DNA from: Geomonas diazotrophica | Lineage (GTDB): Bacteria > Desulfobacterota > Desulfuromonadia > Geobacterales > Geobacteraceae | NCBI RefSeq assembly: GCF_018919385.1 | Contig: NZ_JAHLMF010000015.1 | Location: 62,001 to 126,000, forward strand | Direction of reading: 5' to 3' | Length of the DNA stretch: 64,000 bases | Part shown: positions 1 through 10,103 of the stretch, piece after piece | Numbering within the stretch: position 1 is the stretch's first letter | Layout of the letters: each line of letters begins with the position of its first letter | Position numbers and translations under genes: made by a program | The notes under the pieces: model-generated | Databases searched by the model: none | What the model was told of the DNA's origin: nothing | Seen by the model: only the letters and a program-made list of their open reading frames with translations

Positions 1-1
1 C

Positions 2-1273
2 GACTGGGACTCCTACATAGACGGCTACAACTACAGTTCCGGCGAGCAGTACTACGACGACGAGGACCGCCCCTCCTTTGAAAATCTCCTCACCAAGAAA
101 TCCACCCTCTTCGACCACCTGCTCTGGCAGCTGAGCCTGACCCGTCTCACCGACCGGGAGATGGCGGTGGGTGCCGAGATCATCGGCAACATCGACGAGG
201 ACGGCTATCTGCGTGCGAGCCTCGAGGATATCGCCTCGGCCTGCGTCCAGGTGAGCCCCTTCAGCGAAGAGGCCCTGGAGTGGTCGGGACTTTCCGCCGG
301 CGCCCCCGAGGAGCAGTTGACCGAAGCGGCCGACGGCTTCGCCGAGAGTGTGCTGACCCCACTGGTGGAGGGGGTTCTGAAGCGGATCCAGGAATTTGAC
401 CCGGTGGGGGTGGGTGCGCGCGACCTGCGCGAGTGCCTGCTGATCCAGGTGGCGAGCCTGGGGATGTCGGGAAGCCTGGTCGAGGCGCTGCTGCGCGACC
501 ACCTGAAGGACCTGGAGAGCCACAAGTACAAGCAGGCGGCCAAGGTGCTCGGCGTGGACGTGAACGACATCCTGGCGGCGACCCGTATCATCGCCGAGCT
601 CGATCCCAAGCCGGGGCGGATTTTCGGCAGCGACGACGTGCAGTACATCTCCGCGGACATCTTCGTGCACAAGGTGGGGGACGAGTACGTGGTCATGCTC
701 AACGACGAGGGTATGCCCAACCTGAGGATCAACCCGATCTACGCCCCCGACACCAAGAGCACCCGCCAGGTGGACAAGGTGGCCGAGGACTACATCGGCG
801 AGAAGATGCGCTCCGCCATCTGGCTCATCAAGAGCATCCAGCAGCGCCAGCGCACCATCTTCAAGGTGGCTAAGAGCATCGTCAAGTTCCAGCGCGACTT
901 CCTGGACCGCGGCATCGAGTACCTGCGCCCGCTGGTTTTGCGCGACATCGCCGAGGACATCGGCATGCACGAATCCACCATCAGCCGCGTCACCACCAAC
1001 AAGTACATGCAGACCCCCCAGGGGCTCTTCGAGCTGAAGTACTTCTTCAACTCGGGGATCTCCACCGGCGAGGGGGATTTCATCGCCTCCGAGAGCGTCA
1101 AGAGCAAGATCAAGGAGCTGGTGGACAACGAGGATCCTAAGCGCCCCTACTCGGACCAGCGCCTGGCGGAGCTCCTTTCCGACCACAACATCGTGATCGC
1201 CCGGCGCACCGTTACCAAGTACCGTGAGATGCTCCGCATCGGCTCGTCCTCGGAGCGCAAGAAGCATTTCTAA
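2..1273 (+). CDS. rpoN: RNA polymerase sigma-54 factor RpoN (5' end outside window)
   Basis: Sigma-54 directs RNA polymerase to -24/-12 promoters and needs AAA+ activators. The open frame runs in from the left edge, so the N-terminal activator-interacting region is missing; 423 residues are visible, starting in an acidic linker (DDED near the start). The core-binding domain, a helix-turn-helix (HESTISRVTTNKY) and, near the C-terminus at about 1199-1228, the RpoN box ARRTVTKYRE follow. The box differs from the common ARRTVAKYRE by one residue. An internal ATG at 161 is not the real start because homology-like sequence continues upstream. It heads the group rpoN-hpf-hprK-rapZ-PTS, an order that is common in proteobacteria. 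Confidence 0.97.
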   Translation, partial: DWDSYIDGYNYSSGEQYYDDEDRPSFENLLTKKSTLFDHLLWQLSLTRLTDREMAVGAEIIGNIDEDGYLRASLEDIASACVQVSPFSEEALEWSGLSAGAPEEQLTEAADGFAESVLTPLVEGVLKRIQEFDPVGVGARDLRECLLIQVASLGMSGSLVEALLRDHLKDLESHKYKQAAKVLGVDVNDILAATRIIAELDPKPGRIFGSDDVQYISADIFVHKVGDEYVVMLNDEGMPNLRINPIYAPDTKSTRQVDKVAEDYIGEKMRSAIWLIKSIQQRQRTIFKVAKSIVKFQRDFLDRGIEYLRPLVLRDIAEDIGMHESTISRVTTNKYMQTPQGLFELKYFFNSGISTGEGDFIASESVKSKIKELVDNEDPKRPYSDQRLAELLSDHNIVIARRTVTKYREMLRIGSSSERKKHF

Positions 1274-1333
1274 CGCGGACCCCGCCCCGGGCGGTCACTT
1301 CGCGTGTATTGACAATAAAGGGAGGTACTTCGT

Positions 1334-1882
1334 ATGCAGATAACCACGACTTTCAGGCACATGGAACCGAGCGAAGCGCTGAAGAGCTACGCAGAGGAGA
1401 AGCTGGACCGGGTTAAGAAATATATAGACGAGCCGATTGTCGTCCAGGTATTTTTGACCGTTGAGAAGATCCGTCACATGGCCGAGGTGACCATCAACGC
1501 CAAGGGGATCACCATCAAGGCCGCGGAAGAGACCAACGACATGTACGCCTCCATCGATGCTGTATCCGACAAGATCGAGCGCCAGCTGCGCCGCTTCAAG
1601 GAGCGTATCAAGGCCCACAAACCGGCTTCCGACGCGCGCGAGCGCCAGGTGCAGAAGGCGATCGTGCAGGCCCAGGGGATCGAAGAAGGGACCCAGGCCC
1701 CGGTCATCATCAAGACCAAGAGCTTCACCATGAAACCGATGTCCGTCGAAGAGGCGGTGATGCAGATGGAACTTTTGCACAAGGACTTCCTGGTCTACAC
1801 CGAGTCCTCCACCGAGACCATCAACGTGGTGTATCGCAGGAAAGACGGCAACTACGGCCTGATCTCCCCGGAGAACCCGTAG
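1334..1882 (+). CDS. hpf: Ribosome hibernation promoting factor, long form
   Basis: This 182-aa protein has an N-terminal S30AE/YfiA domain (about residues 1-105) that sits in the decoding region of the 30S subunit, a charged linker, and a C-terminal dimerisation domain (about 122-180, with KSFTMKPMSVEEAV and DGNYGLISPE) typical of long HPF, which joins two 70S particles into 100S dimers by itself. A strong ribosome-binding site (GGGAGG) lies 7 nt before the ATG. It lies 60 bp after rpoN on the same strand, the usual neighbourhood. The long form means no separate RMF is expected. Confidence 0.95.
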   Translation: MQITTTFRHMEPSEALKSYAEEKLDRVKKYIDEPIVVQVFLTVEKIRHMAEVTINAKGITIKAAEETNDMYASIDAVSDKIERQLRRFKERIKAHKPASDARERQVQKAIVQAQGIEEGTQAPVIIKTKSFTMKPMSVEEAVMQMELLHKDFLVYTESSTETINVVYRRKDGNYGLISPENP

Positions 1883-2023
1883 CGCTCTTTTTGAACTGAA
1901 AGAACGGTCCGGAGCGTAAGACTCCGGGTCGAGGAGCGGATGGGAGGCGTCCCCGTGGCGCCTCCCATCGTGATAACGGCCCCTTCTGGGGCTGTTCGCG
2001 TGCACGGGGGAAAGGTCGAAGCA

Positions 2024-2983
2024 TTGACAAGCATGAGCCTCAGCATCAAGGATCTGTTGGAAGACAAGGCTTACGGCCTCGACCTCCAGCTTCTGTGCGG
2101 TGACGAGGGCCTTAGCAATCGGCTCTACAGCTCCCGCATCCAAAAGCCGGGCCTGGCCCTCACCGGCTACACGGAGCACCTGCATCCGGACCGGGTCCAG
2201 GTACTTGGCAACACCGAGATCTCCTACCTGAGCCAGATCCCCGAAGAGGTCGGCTCCCGGCACATCGAGAAGCTCTGCAGCTATCCTATCGCCTGCTTCA
2301 TCGTCACCAAGGGGCTGGACCCCCCCGAGTTCCTGAAGCGTTCCGCCCAGGCCGCCGGCATCCCGCTGCTGGTGACCCACCACCAGTCCTCCACCTTCAT
2401 CAGCCTGATCACCAAGTTCCTCGAAGAGAGCCTGCTCCCCTCCACCCACATCCACGGCGTGCTGGTCGACGTCCTGGGGGTGGGCGTGCTGCTTTTGGGC
2501 AAGAGCGGCATCGGCAAGAGCGAGTGCGCCCTGGACCTGGTGATCCGCGGGCACCGGCTGGTGGCCGACGACGTGATCCACATAAAGAAGAAGATGCCGG
2601 CAGCCCTCGTGGGGCAGGCGGGGGAGACCATCCAGTACCACATGGAGATCCGCGGGCTTGGGATCATCAACATCAAGGACCTGTACGGGGTCTCCTCGAT
2701 CCGCGAGAAGAAGATCATCGACATGGTGCTGGAACTCATGGAGTGGGACGCGAACCAGGAGTACGAGCGGCTGGGTATCGACGAGCCGGTGAAGACCATC
2801 CTGGGTGTCGACCTGCCGCACCTGAAGATCCCGGTCCGTCCGGGCCGGAACCTGACCTCCATCATCGAGGTCGCCGCGAGGAACTTCCTCTTGAAGGGGA
2901 TGGGGTACCACTCGGCCCGCGAGTTCCACGAGAAGCTCCTGGCCCGCCTGGAGTTCCGCCCCCTGGGCAACGAGGTGGAATAG
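2024..2983 (+). CDS. hprK: HPr kinase/phosphorylase
   Basis: HprK phosphorylates and dephosphorylates HPr on Ser46. The Walker A motif GKSGIGKS lies near residue 160 and is followed by the HprK signature region (ADDVIHIKKK and EIRGLGIINI). The HprK N-terminal domain (SIKDLLEDK onward) starts right after the chosen start. I chose TTG at 2024 because AAAGG sits 8 nt upstream; ATG at 2033 (MSLSIKDLL) has no well-spaced ribosome-binding site but cannot be excluded. An in-frame ATG at 1940 would add a low-complexity leader and is unlikely. The length (319 aa) fits the family. The HPr encoded 1.3 kb downstream has a serine at the matching position. Confidence 0.93.
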   Translation: MTSMSLSIKDLLEDKAYGLDLQLLCGDEGLSNRLYSSRIQKPGLALTGYTEHLHPDRVQVLGNTEISYLSQIPEEVGSRHIEKLCSYPIACFIVTKGLDPPEFLKRSAQAAGIPLLVTHHQSSTFISLITKFLEESLLPSTHIHGVLVDVLGVGVLLLGKSGIGKSECALDLVIRGHRLVADDVIHIKKKMPAALVGQAGETIQYHMEIRGLGIINIKDLYGVSSIREKKIIDMVLELMEWDANQEYERLGIDEPVKTILGVDLPHLKIPVRPGRNLTSIIEVAARNFLLKGMGYHSAREFHEKLLARLEFRPLGNEVE

Positions 2984-2984
2984 C

Positions 2985-3848
2985 ATGCGCATCGTCATCA
3001 TAACCGGCCTCTCCGGATCGGGGAAATCGACGGCGGTGAAGGCGCTGGAGGACGAGGGGTTCTTCTGCCTGGATAACCTCCCGGTCTCCCTGGTGAGCAC
3101 TTTCATCGAGCTTGTGGAGCACTCCCGCGAGGACATCAAGGACGTGGCACTGGTGATGGACATCAGGAGCCGCGACTTCATCAAGGGGTACGACCAGGTC
3201 TTCCAGTCCATCGCCTCGGCCGGGCACAGCGTCAAGATCTTCTACTTCGACGCCACCGACGAGGTCCTGATCCGGCGCTTCTCCGAGACCCGCCGCCGCC
3301 ACCCGGCGCTGGAGGGGGCGAGCGTCCCCGAGGGGATCCGCTTCGAGCGCGACCAGCTGGCTGGGCTGCGGCGCATCGCCACCGCGATCATCGACACCTC
3401 GGAGATGAACGTGCACCGCCTGAAGGAGGTGGTGATCGGGCTGGTCAAGGGGGGCGAGGGGGCCCTGGAGATGCAGGTGAACCTGCAGTCCTTCGGCTTC
3501 CGCTACGGGCTCCCCCTGGAGAGCGACCTGGTCATGGACGTGCGCTTTCTCCCCAACCCGTACTTCGTGGCCGAGCTGCGCCCCTATTCCGGCCTGGAGC
3601 CGGGGGTGCGTGACTACGTTTTGAAGCAGAAGGAAACCATGGTGTTCCTGGAACGTTTCCGGGACATGCTGGAGTTCCTGCTGCCCGGGTACCGGAGGGA
3701 GGGGAAGTCCTACCTCTCCGTTTCCATCGGCTGCACCGGCGGCAGGCACCGCTCGGTGGCCATCGCAGAAGAGCTGTACCACTACTTCCGGCAACGGAAC
3801 GTGAACATTAAAATTTCTCACAGAGATATAGAGAAGGGGCTGGGATGA
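2985..3848 (+). CDS. rapZ: RapZ/YvcJ family nucleotide-binding RNase adapter
   Basis: This 287-aa P-loop protein has Walker A GLSGSGKST at residues 8-16 and the conserved C-terminal region with GCTGGRHRSV near residue 250. In Escherichia coli RapZ guides RNase E to the GlmZ small RNA and senses glucosamine-6-phosphate; in other lineages the role is less clear. The start is 1 nt after the hprK stop and the stop overlaps the next gene by an ATGA, so translation is probably coupled. Position between hprK and PTS genes is the common arrangement in proteobacteria. Confidence 0.94.
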   Translation: MRIVIITGLSGSGKSTAVKALEDEGFFCLDNLPVSLVSTFIELVEHSREDIKDVALVMDIRSRDFIKGYDQVFQSIASAGHSVKIFYFDATDEVLIRRFSETRRRHPALEGASVPEGIRFERDQLAGLRRIATAIIDTSEMNVHRLKEVVIGLVKGGEGALEMQVNLQSFGFRYGLPLESDLVMDVRFLPNPYFVAELRPYSGLEPGVRDYVLKQKETMVFLERFRDMLEFLLPGYRREGKSYLSVSIGCTGGRHRSVAIAEELYHYFRQRNVNIKISHRDIEKGLG

Positions 3849-4240
3849 TAGGACTGCTTTTGGTAGCACACGCCGGCGTGGCCAGTGAGCTTTTGACCGC
3901 GGCGGAGATGATAGTGGGGAAATTGGAACTCGCCGAGGCGGTGGGGATCGCGCACGACGCGTCCGCTGCCGACGTCATGGCCGCCATCAAGGACGCGGTG
4001 TCCCGGGTCTCCGGCGACGGGGCCATCATCATGACCGACATGTTCGGCGGCACCCCCTCCAACATGAGCATCTCGTTTTTGCAGGAAGGGAAGGTCGAGG
4101 TGCTGACCGGGGTCAACCTCCCGATGCTGATCCGTTTCACCCAGGAGCGCAACCGCTGCAGCGTCAGTGAACTGGCCCTGAAGCTCAAGGAGAGCGCCCA
4201 GGAGGGTATCACGGTAGCCGGGGATTTCCTGAAGAAGTAA
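3845..4240 (+). CDS. PTS system mannose-type EIIA component
   Basis: The 131-aa protein matches the EIIA-Man domain: the N-terminus reads GLLLVAHAGVA with the phospho-accepting histidine at residue 9, and the body carries MTDMFGGTPSN, the signature second strand-turn of this fold. It would take phosphate from HPr. No EIIB or EIIC sugar permease gene is in the window, so transport is unlikely here and a regulatory role is more probable. Start overlaps the rapZ stop by 4 nt. Confidence 0.9.
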   Translation: MIGLLLVAHAGVASELLTAAEMIVGKLELAEAVGIAHDASAADVMAAIKDAVSRVSGDGAIIMTDMFGGTPSNMSISFLQEGKVEVLTGVNLPMLIRFTQERNRCSVSELALKLKESAQEGITVAGDFLKK

Positions 4241-4296
4241 AGACAGAGGAGGATTCGCCCGCCGCGGTCCTTGCCGTGGACAGGGGGGTGCACGAT

Positions 4297-4563
4297 ATGA
4301 TAGAAGGCCAATTCGTAATACCGAACAAGCTGGGGCTGCACGCCAGGGCCAGCGCGCTCTTGGTGAAGACCTCGAGCGGTTTCTCCTCCGAGATCAGAAT
4401 CGAGCGGGAGGGGATCGAGGTGAACGGCAAAAGCATCATGGGGATCATGATGCTGGCCGCCGCCAAGGGGAGCACCATCACCCTCAAGGTCGAGGGGGCG
4501 GACGAGGTCGAGGCCTACGCCGCCATCGGGGAGCTGATCCGGAATGGATTCGGAGAAGAGTGA
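4297..4563 (+). CDS. ptsH: Phosphocarrier protein HPr
   Basis: With the start at ATG 4297 (GGGGGG a few bases upstream) the protein is 88 aa, standard for HPr. The enzyme-I phosphorylation site is His15 in GLHARAS and the HprK target is Ser46 in NGKSIMGIMM, both at textbook positions. An upstream in-frame ATG at 4276 would add seven atypical residues. The gene overlaps ptsI by 20 nt. Having both His15 and Ser46 beside hprK indicates that HPr links PEP status to HprK control. Confidence 0.95.
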   Translation: MIEGQFVIPNKLGLHARASALLVKTSSGFSSEIRIEREGIEVNGKSIMGIMMLAAAKGSTITLKVEGADEVEAYAAIGELIRNGFGEE

Positions 4564-6304
4564 GTCGAGACAGCTGAAGGGGATCGGTGCCTCTTCCGGG
4601 ATCGCCATCGGGCAGGTGCGCATCACCGACCGGCGCCGCGTCGCGGTCACCGAGGTGCTGGTGGCCAACGAGGAGATCCCGGGGGAACTCGATCGCTTCA
4701 CGAGGGCCATCGAGCGGGCCAAGGGGGAGCTCTACGACCTGAAGGAGCAGTTGTCCAGCACCCACGGCCCCGAGCACCTCTGCGTCATCGACGCCCACCT
4801 CATGCTGCTGGACGACACCATGCTGGTCGGCGAGACCACGCAGTACATCGAACGGCTTGGGATCAACGCCGAGGGGGCCTTGAAAAGGACCCTCGGGCGC
4901 TTCAAGGCCTTCTTCGAAGGCGTGGACGACGAGTACCTGCGCGAGCGCGGCGGCGACGTGGAGACCGTGGTCGAACGCGTGCTGAGGCACATGGTGGGGC
5001 AAAAGCTGGAGCCCCTCGACAACATCGAGGGAAAGGTGATCGTGGTGGCCCACGACCTCTCCCCGGCCGACATCCTGCAGATCGACAAGGCCAAGGTGAT
5101 GGGCTTCATCACCGACCTGGGGGGGAAGACCTCCCACTCCTCCATCCTGGCCCGGGCCTTCGAGGTTCCCGCGGTGGTGGGGCTGGAGCGGGCGACCGCC
5201 GAGGTCAGCGAAGGGGACACCCTGATCATCGACGGCTCCACCGGCGTCGTCATCGTCAACCCGGGGGCGGAGGAGTTCAAGGAGTACCTGCAGAAGAAGC
5301 AGCGCTACGAGTACGTGGAGCGGGAACTGCTGAAGCTGCGGGACCTGCCGGCCCAGACCCTGGACGGGCATCGGATGCGTCTCAAGGGGAACGTGGAGTT
5401 CATCGAGGAGGTCGCCTCGGTGCACAAGCACGGCGGCGAGGGGATCGGGCTGTACCGCACCGAGATGCTCTTTTTCAACCGCAGCACGCTGCCGGACGAA
5501 GAGGAGCAGTTCGAGGCCTACTCGGCGCTGGTGAAGAAAATGGCGCCGCAGCCGGTGACCATCAGGACCCTGGACATCGGCGGTGACAAGTGCCTCACCG
5601 ACCTCGACCTCTCCGACGAGATGAACCCGGCGCTGGGGGTGCGGGCGATTCGCCTTTCGCTGCGCCAGCCCGAGGCATTCAAGGCCCAGTTGCGGGCCAT
5701 CCTGAGGGCGAGCGCCTTCGGCGAGGTGAAGCTCTTCTTCCCCATGGTGTCGGGGGTGGCCGAGGTGCGTGCCGCCAAGGCCCTTCTGGAGGAGGTGAAG
5801 GAGGAACTGCGCGGGAAGCACCCCTTCGACGAGAAGGTGCAGGTCGGCATCATGATCGAGATCCCTTCCGCCGTGGTCATAGCCGACCTCCTGGCGGCGG
5901 AGGTCGACTTCTTCAGCGTCGGCACCAACGACCTGATCCAGTACACGCTGGCCATCGACCGCACCAACGAGCACCTCTCCGCGCTGTTCCAGCCGCTGCA
6001 CCCGGCGGTGCTCCGCTCGCTGAAGACCATCGTCGATGCCGCCCACGCGGCGGGGATCGACGCCTGCATCTGCGGCGAGATGGCGGGGGACCCGGAGTAC
6101 CTTCCGATCCTCCTGGGGCTTGGTTACGACGAGTTGTCCATGAACGCGGTCTCCATCCCGCGGGTGAAGAAGATCCTGCGTCGCTGCACCGTGCAGGAGG
6201 CGCGCGAGGTGGCCCTGAAGGCCCTGAGCTTTTGCACCGCGGCCGAGGCGGACGCCTACCTGAAGGGGGAGATCGCCGCCCGTTTCTCCGAGAGCTTCGA
6301 CTAA
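4544..6304 (+). CDS. ptsI: PTS enzyme I (PEP-protein phosphotransferase)
   Basis: This 586-aa protein autophosphorylates with PEP and passes phosphate to HPr. The N-terminal swivelling domain has GGKTSHSSIL with the active histidine at residue 198. The PEP-binding barrel carries TLDIGGDK, GTNDLIQYTLAIDR and the CICGEMAGDP motif with its catalytic cysteine. Length and domain order match canonical enzyme I, with no fused GAF domain as in PtsP. It is last in the operon and ends 2 bp before the stop codon of a convergent gene. Confidence 0.96.
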   Translation: MDSEKSESRQLKGIGASSGIAIGQVRITDRRRVAVTEVLVANEEIPGELDRFTRAIERAKGELYDLKEQLSSTHGPEHLCVIDAHLMLLDDTMLVGETTQYIERLGINAEGALKRTLGRFKAFFEGVDDEYLRERGGDVETVVERVLRHMVGQKLEPLDNIEGKVIVVAHDLSPADILQIDKAKVMGFITDLGGKTSHSSILARAFEVPAVVGLERATAEVSEGDTLIIDGSTGVVIVNPGAEEFKEYLQKKQRYEYVERELLKLRDLPAQTLDGHRMRLKGNVEFIEEVASVHKHGGEGIGLYRTEMLFFNRSTLPDEEEQFEAYSALVKKMAPQPVTIRTLDIGGDKCLTDLDLSDEMNPALGVRAIRLSLRQPEAFKAQLRAILRASAFGEVKLFFPMVSGVAEVRAAKALLEEVKEELRGKHPFDEKVQVGIMIEIPSAVVIADLLAAEVDFFSVGTNDLIQYTLAIDRTNEHLSALFQPLHPAVLRSLKTIVDAAHAAGIDACICGEMAGDPEYLPILLGLGYDELSMNAVSIPRVKKILRRCTVQEAREVALKALSFCTAAEADAYLKGEIAARFSESFD

Positions 6305-6306
6305 AG

Positions 6307-7080
6307 CTAGGTCTGCCGCGTCAGCGCCTGCAGCGCGAGCTCGACGGCCAGCGCCAGCCGCTTCCCCGCCCTGCGTGAGTTCCCCGCCAGCCTGACCAGT
6401 TGCGGAATCAGCCAAGGTCTTTTGGAAATGGTCCACGCCACCCGCCACGGGTTGAGGTTCAGGTTGGCGTCGCAGAACTCCTCGATGGTAAAGCCGAGCT
6501 CCTCGTCGGCCGCGTCGCTCACACCCCGGACCGACACCAACGGTATCCCCGCAGCCTGTGCCTGTTCGAGTACCGCCGCCGTCTCCATCTCTAGCAGGGG
6601 AAGAGCGGTGCTCCCCCCGAGCCGGCTGGCCATCTCGCCCTTGTTCCTGATCCCGCAGGCGGTGATGAACCCACCGCGCCGCAACTGCAGCCCCACCTTG
6701 GCGCAGTAGTCCTGGATGAGGGCCGCGAGTGCGGAGTCGGGCTGCGGCAGTTCGCCGATGATGCCCTGGTCCAGACGGAAGACCCTGTCCGCCAGCACAA
6801 GTTCGCCGACTTCCAGGCCGGGAAGGACCGCGCCGCCGAAGCCGAAATTGAGGATGGCGTCCGGCTGTGCGTGCCTGATCAGCGCCCTCGTCGCCGCCGC
6901 CGCCTGGGCGGGGCCCATCCCCGACTCGATGAGATAGACGCAGCTGCCGTTCACGGGGAACCGGTACAGGTTGCGCCCGTCGATGTTCCCCTTGGCGTAA
7001 CCCTTTATGCGCGCCAGCACCGGCGCGATCTCCTGGGGCATGGCGGCTACCACACCCAGGTTTCTGTTTTCCTTGGTCAT
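6307..7080 (-). CDS. Phosphorylase-superfamily nucleosidase, possible hopanoid phosphorylase HpnG
   Basis: The 257-aa protein starts GVVAAMPQEIAPVLA and carries GMGPAQAAAATRAL, NFGFGGAV and, later, LLEMETAAVLEQA and GVSDAADEE, the pattern of MTA/SAH nucleosidases and related purine phosphorylases with the catalytic aspartate in SDAAD. Two readings are possible: a 5'-methylthioadenosine/S-adenosylhomocysteine nucleosidase, or HpnG, which removes adenine from adenosylhopane. The divergent neighbours hpnJ and hpnK favour HpnG, but context is the only discriminator I have. The extended basic C-terminus (RRAGKRLALAVELA) is longer than in typical MTAN. Confidence 0.7.
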   Translation of the reverse strand: MTKENRNLGVVAAMPQEIAPVLARIKGYAKGNIDGRNLYRFPVNGSCVYLIESGMGPAQAAAATRALIRHAQPDAILNFGFGGAVLPGLEVGELVLADRVFRLDQGIIGELPQPDSALAALIQDYCAKVGLQLRRGGFITACGIRNKGEMASRLGGSTALPLLEMETAAVLEQAQAAGIPLVSVRGVSDAADEELGFTIEEFCDANLNLNPWRVAWTISKRPWLIPQLVRLAGNSRRAGKRLALAVELALQALTRQT

Positions 7081-7162
7081 TGCGCTTCTCCCTTTCGACC
7101 GGCCACTTTATCAGAGGGGAGCCGCCACCGCAACGCTTTACCGGAGTTGGCCCCGGTTCGCC

Positions 7163-7192
7163 TTGACAAAAGGGGGGCCGCCGTCTTATAGT
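7163..7192 (+). promoter_or_regulatory. Predicted sigma-70 promoter of hpnJ
   Basis: TTGACA at 7163-7168 and TATAGT at 7187-7192 are separated by 18 bp, about 45 bp before the hpnJ start. The region lies in the divergent gap between the nucleosidase gene and hpnJ. Confidence 0.65.
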
Positions 7193-7237
7193 CAGGGCTT
7201 CTTTTTTTGTGTGACGCTATTAATCTGGAGGGGTTAT

Positions 7238-8659
<1,422 letters not shown>

Positions 8660-8702
8660 TCGCTCCTCCCTCCCCTTCGGGGGGAGGAGTCACCGAGCCG
8701 AT

Positions 8703-9569
8703 ATGAAAGAGATTATTCTCAACGCCGACGACTTCGGCCTGAGCGCCGGGGCGAACCGCGGCATCATCAAGGCCTGGCAGGAGGGGCTCCTCACCAGCAC
8801 CTCCCTCATGGTGGGAGGAGACGCCTTCGAGGAGGCGGCGGCCTTTGCGCGCGCGAACCCCGGCCTTCAGGTGGGGCTGCACCTCACCCTGGTGCAGGGG
8901 AGCGCGGTCCTGCCGCAGGGGGGATTGCCCGCATTGACGGACGCGGGCGGAGAGTTCACCGACGACCCGGTGCTGGCGGGGATGCGTTATTTCTTTCTGA
9001 AGGGACTCAGGAAGAAACTCCGGCTGGAGATCGATGCGCAACTGGCGAAGTGCCGGGACGCGGGTGTGGAGCTTTCCCACGTCGACGGTCACCTCAACAT
9101 CCACATGCATCCGGTGGTGTTCGACATCCTCTGCGAGCTGATGCCCGGCTACGGCATCAAGAGCTTTCGCCTCACCAGGGAGAACCTCACGGCGAACCTG
9201 GCGCTGGACCGGAAGAGGCTGGCGGGGAAATGTGCCGACGCCTTCATCTTCGCCCGCTTGGCCGACCGCTGCCGTCCCCGGTTGGAACGGCTGGGCATCA
9301 GCTACGCAGGTGAGGTGAAGGGACTGTTGAACTCCGGGCAGATGACGGAGGAGTACCTCTTGCGGGTGCTGGACGCGTTGGGAGAGGGAACCACCGAGAT
9401 CTACTTCCACCCCGGCTGCCACCCCTGTGCGACGCTCAAGCGCCGCATGCCCGACTATCAGCACGAGGCGGAACTGGCGGCACTGACCAGCCCGCGCGTG
9501 AGGGAGAAGCTGGCCCGAGCCGGCATCAGACTGAGAAACTACCGCGGAGAGGAAAAGACGTATGTTTAA
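8703..9569 (+). CDS. hpnK: Hopanoid biosynthesis protein HpnK (YdjC/ChbG-like deacetylase)
   Basis: The 288-aa protein belongs to the YdjC/ChbG carbohydrate deacetylase fold: NADDFGLS at residues 7-14 supplies the metal-binding aspartates, and GLHLTLV and HVDGHLNIHMHP supply histidines. Placed directly after hpnJ, it fits HpnK, thought to deacetylate the N-acetylglucosamine-derived headgroup of the hopanoid side chain. The stop overlaps the next gene by 8 nt, suggesting co-translation with the small membrane protein. Confidence 0.9.
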   Translation: MKEIILNADDFGLSAGANRGIIKAWQEGLLTSTSLMVGGDAFEEAAAFARANPGLQVGLHLTLVQGSAVLPQGGLPALTDAGGEFTDDPVLAGMRYFFLKGLRKKLRLEIDAQLAKCRDAGVELSHVDGHLNIHMHPVVFDILCELMPGYGIKSFRLTRENLTANLALDRKRLAGKCADAFIFARLADRCRPRLERLGISYAGEVKGLLNSGQMTEEYLLRVLDALGEGTTEIYFHPGCHPCATLKRRMPDYQHEAELAALTSPRVREKLARAGIRLRNYRGEEKTYV

Positions 9570-9942
9570 GACCGTAGTGGTCATGCTGGCGGCGGTCACG
9601 GCGGGAACCATAGGGGACCTGCTGCTGGCCAGCGGCATGAAGGAGTTGGGAGACATCTCCACCATGAACCTGAGGGGGATCATGAGGGTCGCCGTGCAGG
9701 CTCTCACCACGCCGAAGCTGGTGTTCGGCACCGCCATGCTCGCCGTCTTCTTTTTCCTCTGGCTCGCCGTTCTCTCCTGGGAGGACCTGTCGGTGGCCCT
9801 GCCGATGCAGGCATTGAACTACATCCTGGTTGCCTTCCTGTCCCAGTACTTCCTGCACGAGGTGGTGAGCCCGCTGCGCTGGGCGGGGACCGTTCTGGTC
9901 GCGGTCGGGGTGATCATGATCACCAAGAGCAGCGGGGCGTAG
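9562..9942 (+). CDS. Small EamA/DMT-type membrane protein
   Basis: This 126-aa protein has four predicted membrane segments (about 4-22, 34-55, 57-75 and 100-122) and resembles one half of an EamA/DMT transporter, such as ArnE/ArnF-like flippase subunits. It overlaps hpnK by 8 nt, so it is probably translated with it. A role in moving a hopanoid or lipid-linked precursor across the membrane is inference from context only. A single 4-TM unit would need to dimerise. Its stop codon abuts a perfect palindromic repeat. Confidence 0.8.
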   Translation: MFKTVVVMLAAVTAGTIGDLLLASGMKELGDISTMNLRGIMRVAVQALTTPKLVFGTAMLAVFFFLWLAVLSWEDLSVALPMQALNYILVAFLSQYFLHEVVSPLRWAGTVLVAVGVIMITKSSGA

Positions 9943-9963
9943 GGGCGAATAATCATTCGCCCC
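9942..9963. repeat. 22-bp palindromic repeat, copy 1
   Basis: GGGGCGAAT-AATC-ATTCGCCCC: perfect 9-bp arms with a 4-nt spacer. An identical copy lies at 16745-16766. It begins at the last base of the upstream stop codon, so it could act as a 3'-end hairpin, but no T-run follows. Confidence 0.9.
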
Positions 9964-10103
9964 ATCCCCCCCATCCCCTCGCCCTACGACGACTTCTCCC
10001 GTCAACTTCCCCGATTCCGACAGTATCGCGCGTGTGAAATGTCTAACATTAGGTAATCCCTAAGCTTTTTCCCTTGAAAAAAAATGTCGCCAGGGGCTAA
10101 TCT

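Noticed and set aside
1309-1338. Promoter before hpf (TTGACA at 1309)
   Set aside because: With usual spacing the -10 would lie on the start codon, so it is most likely chance.
1295-3235. Long antisense open frame over hpf and hprK
   Set aside because: Its codon pattern and product are low-complexity antisense to two well-recognised genes; high GC keeps such frames open.
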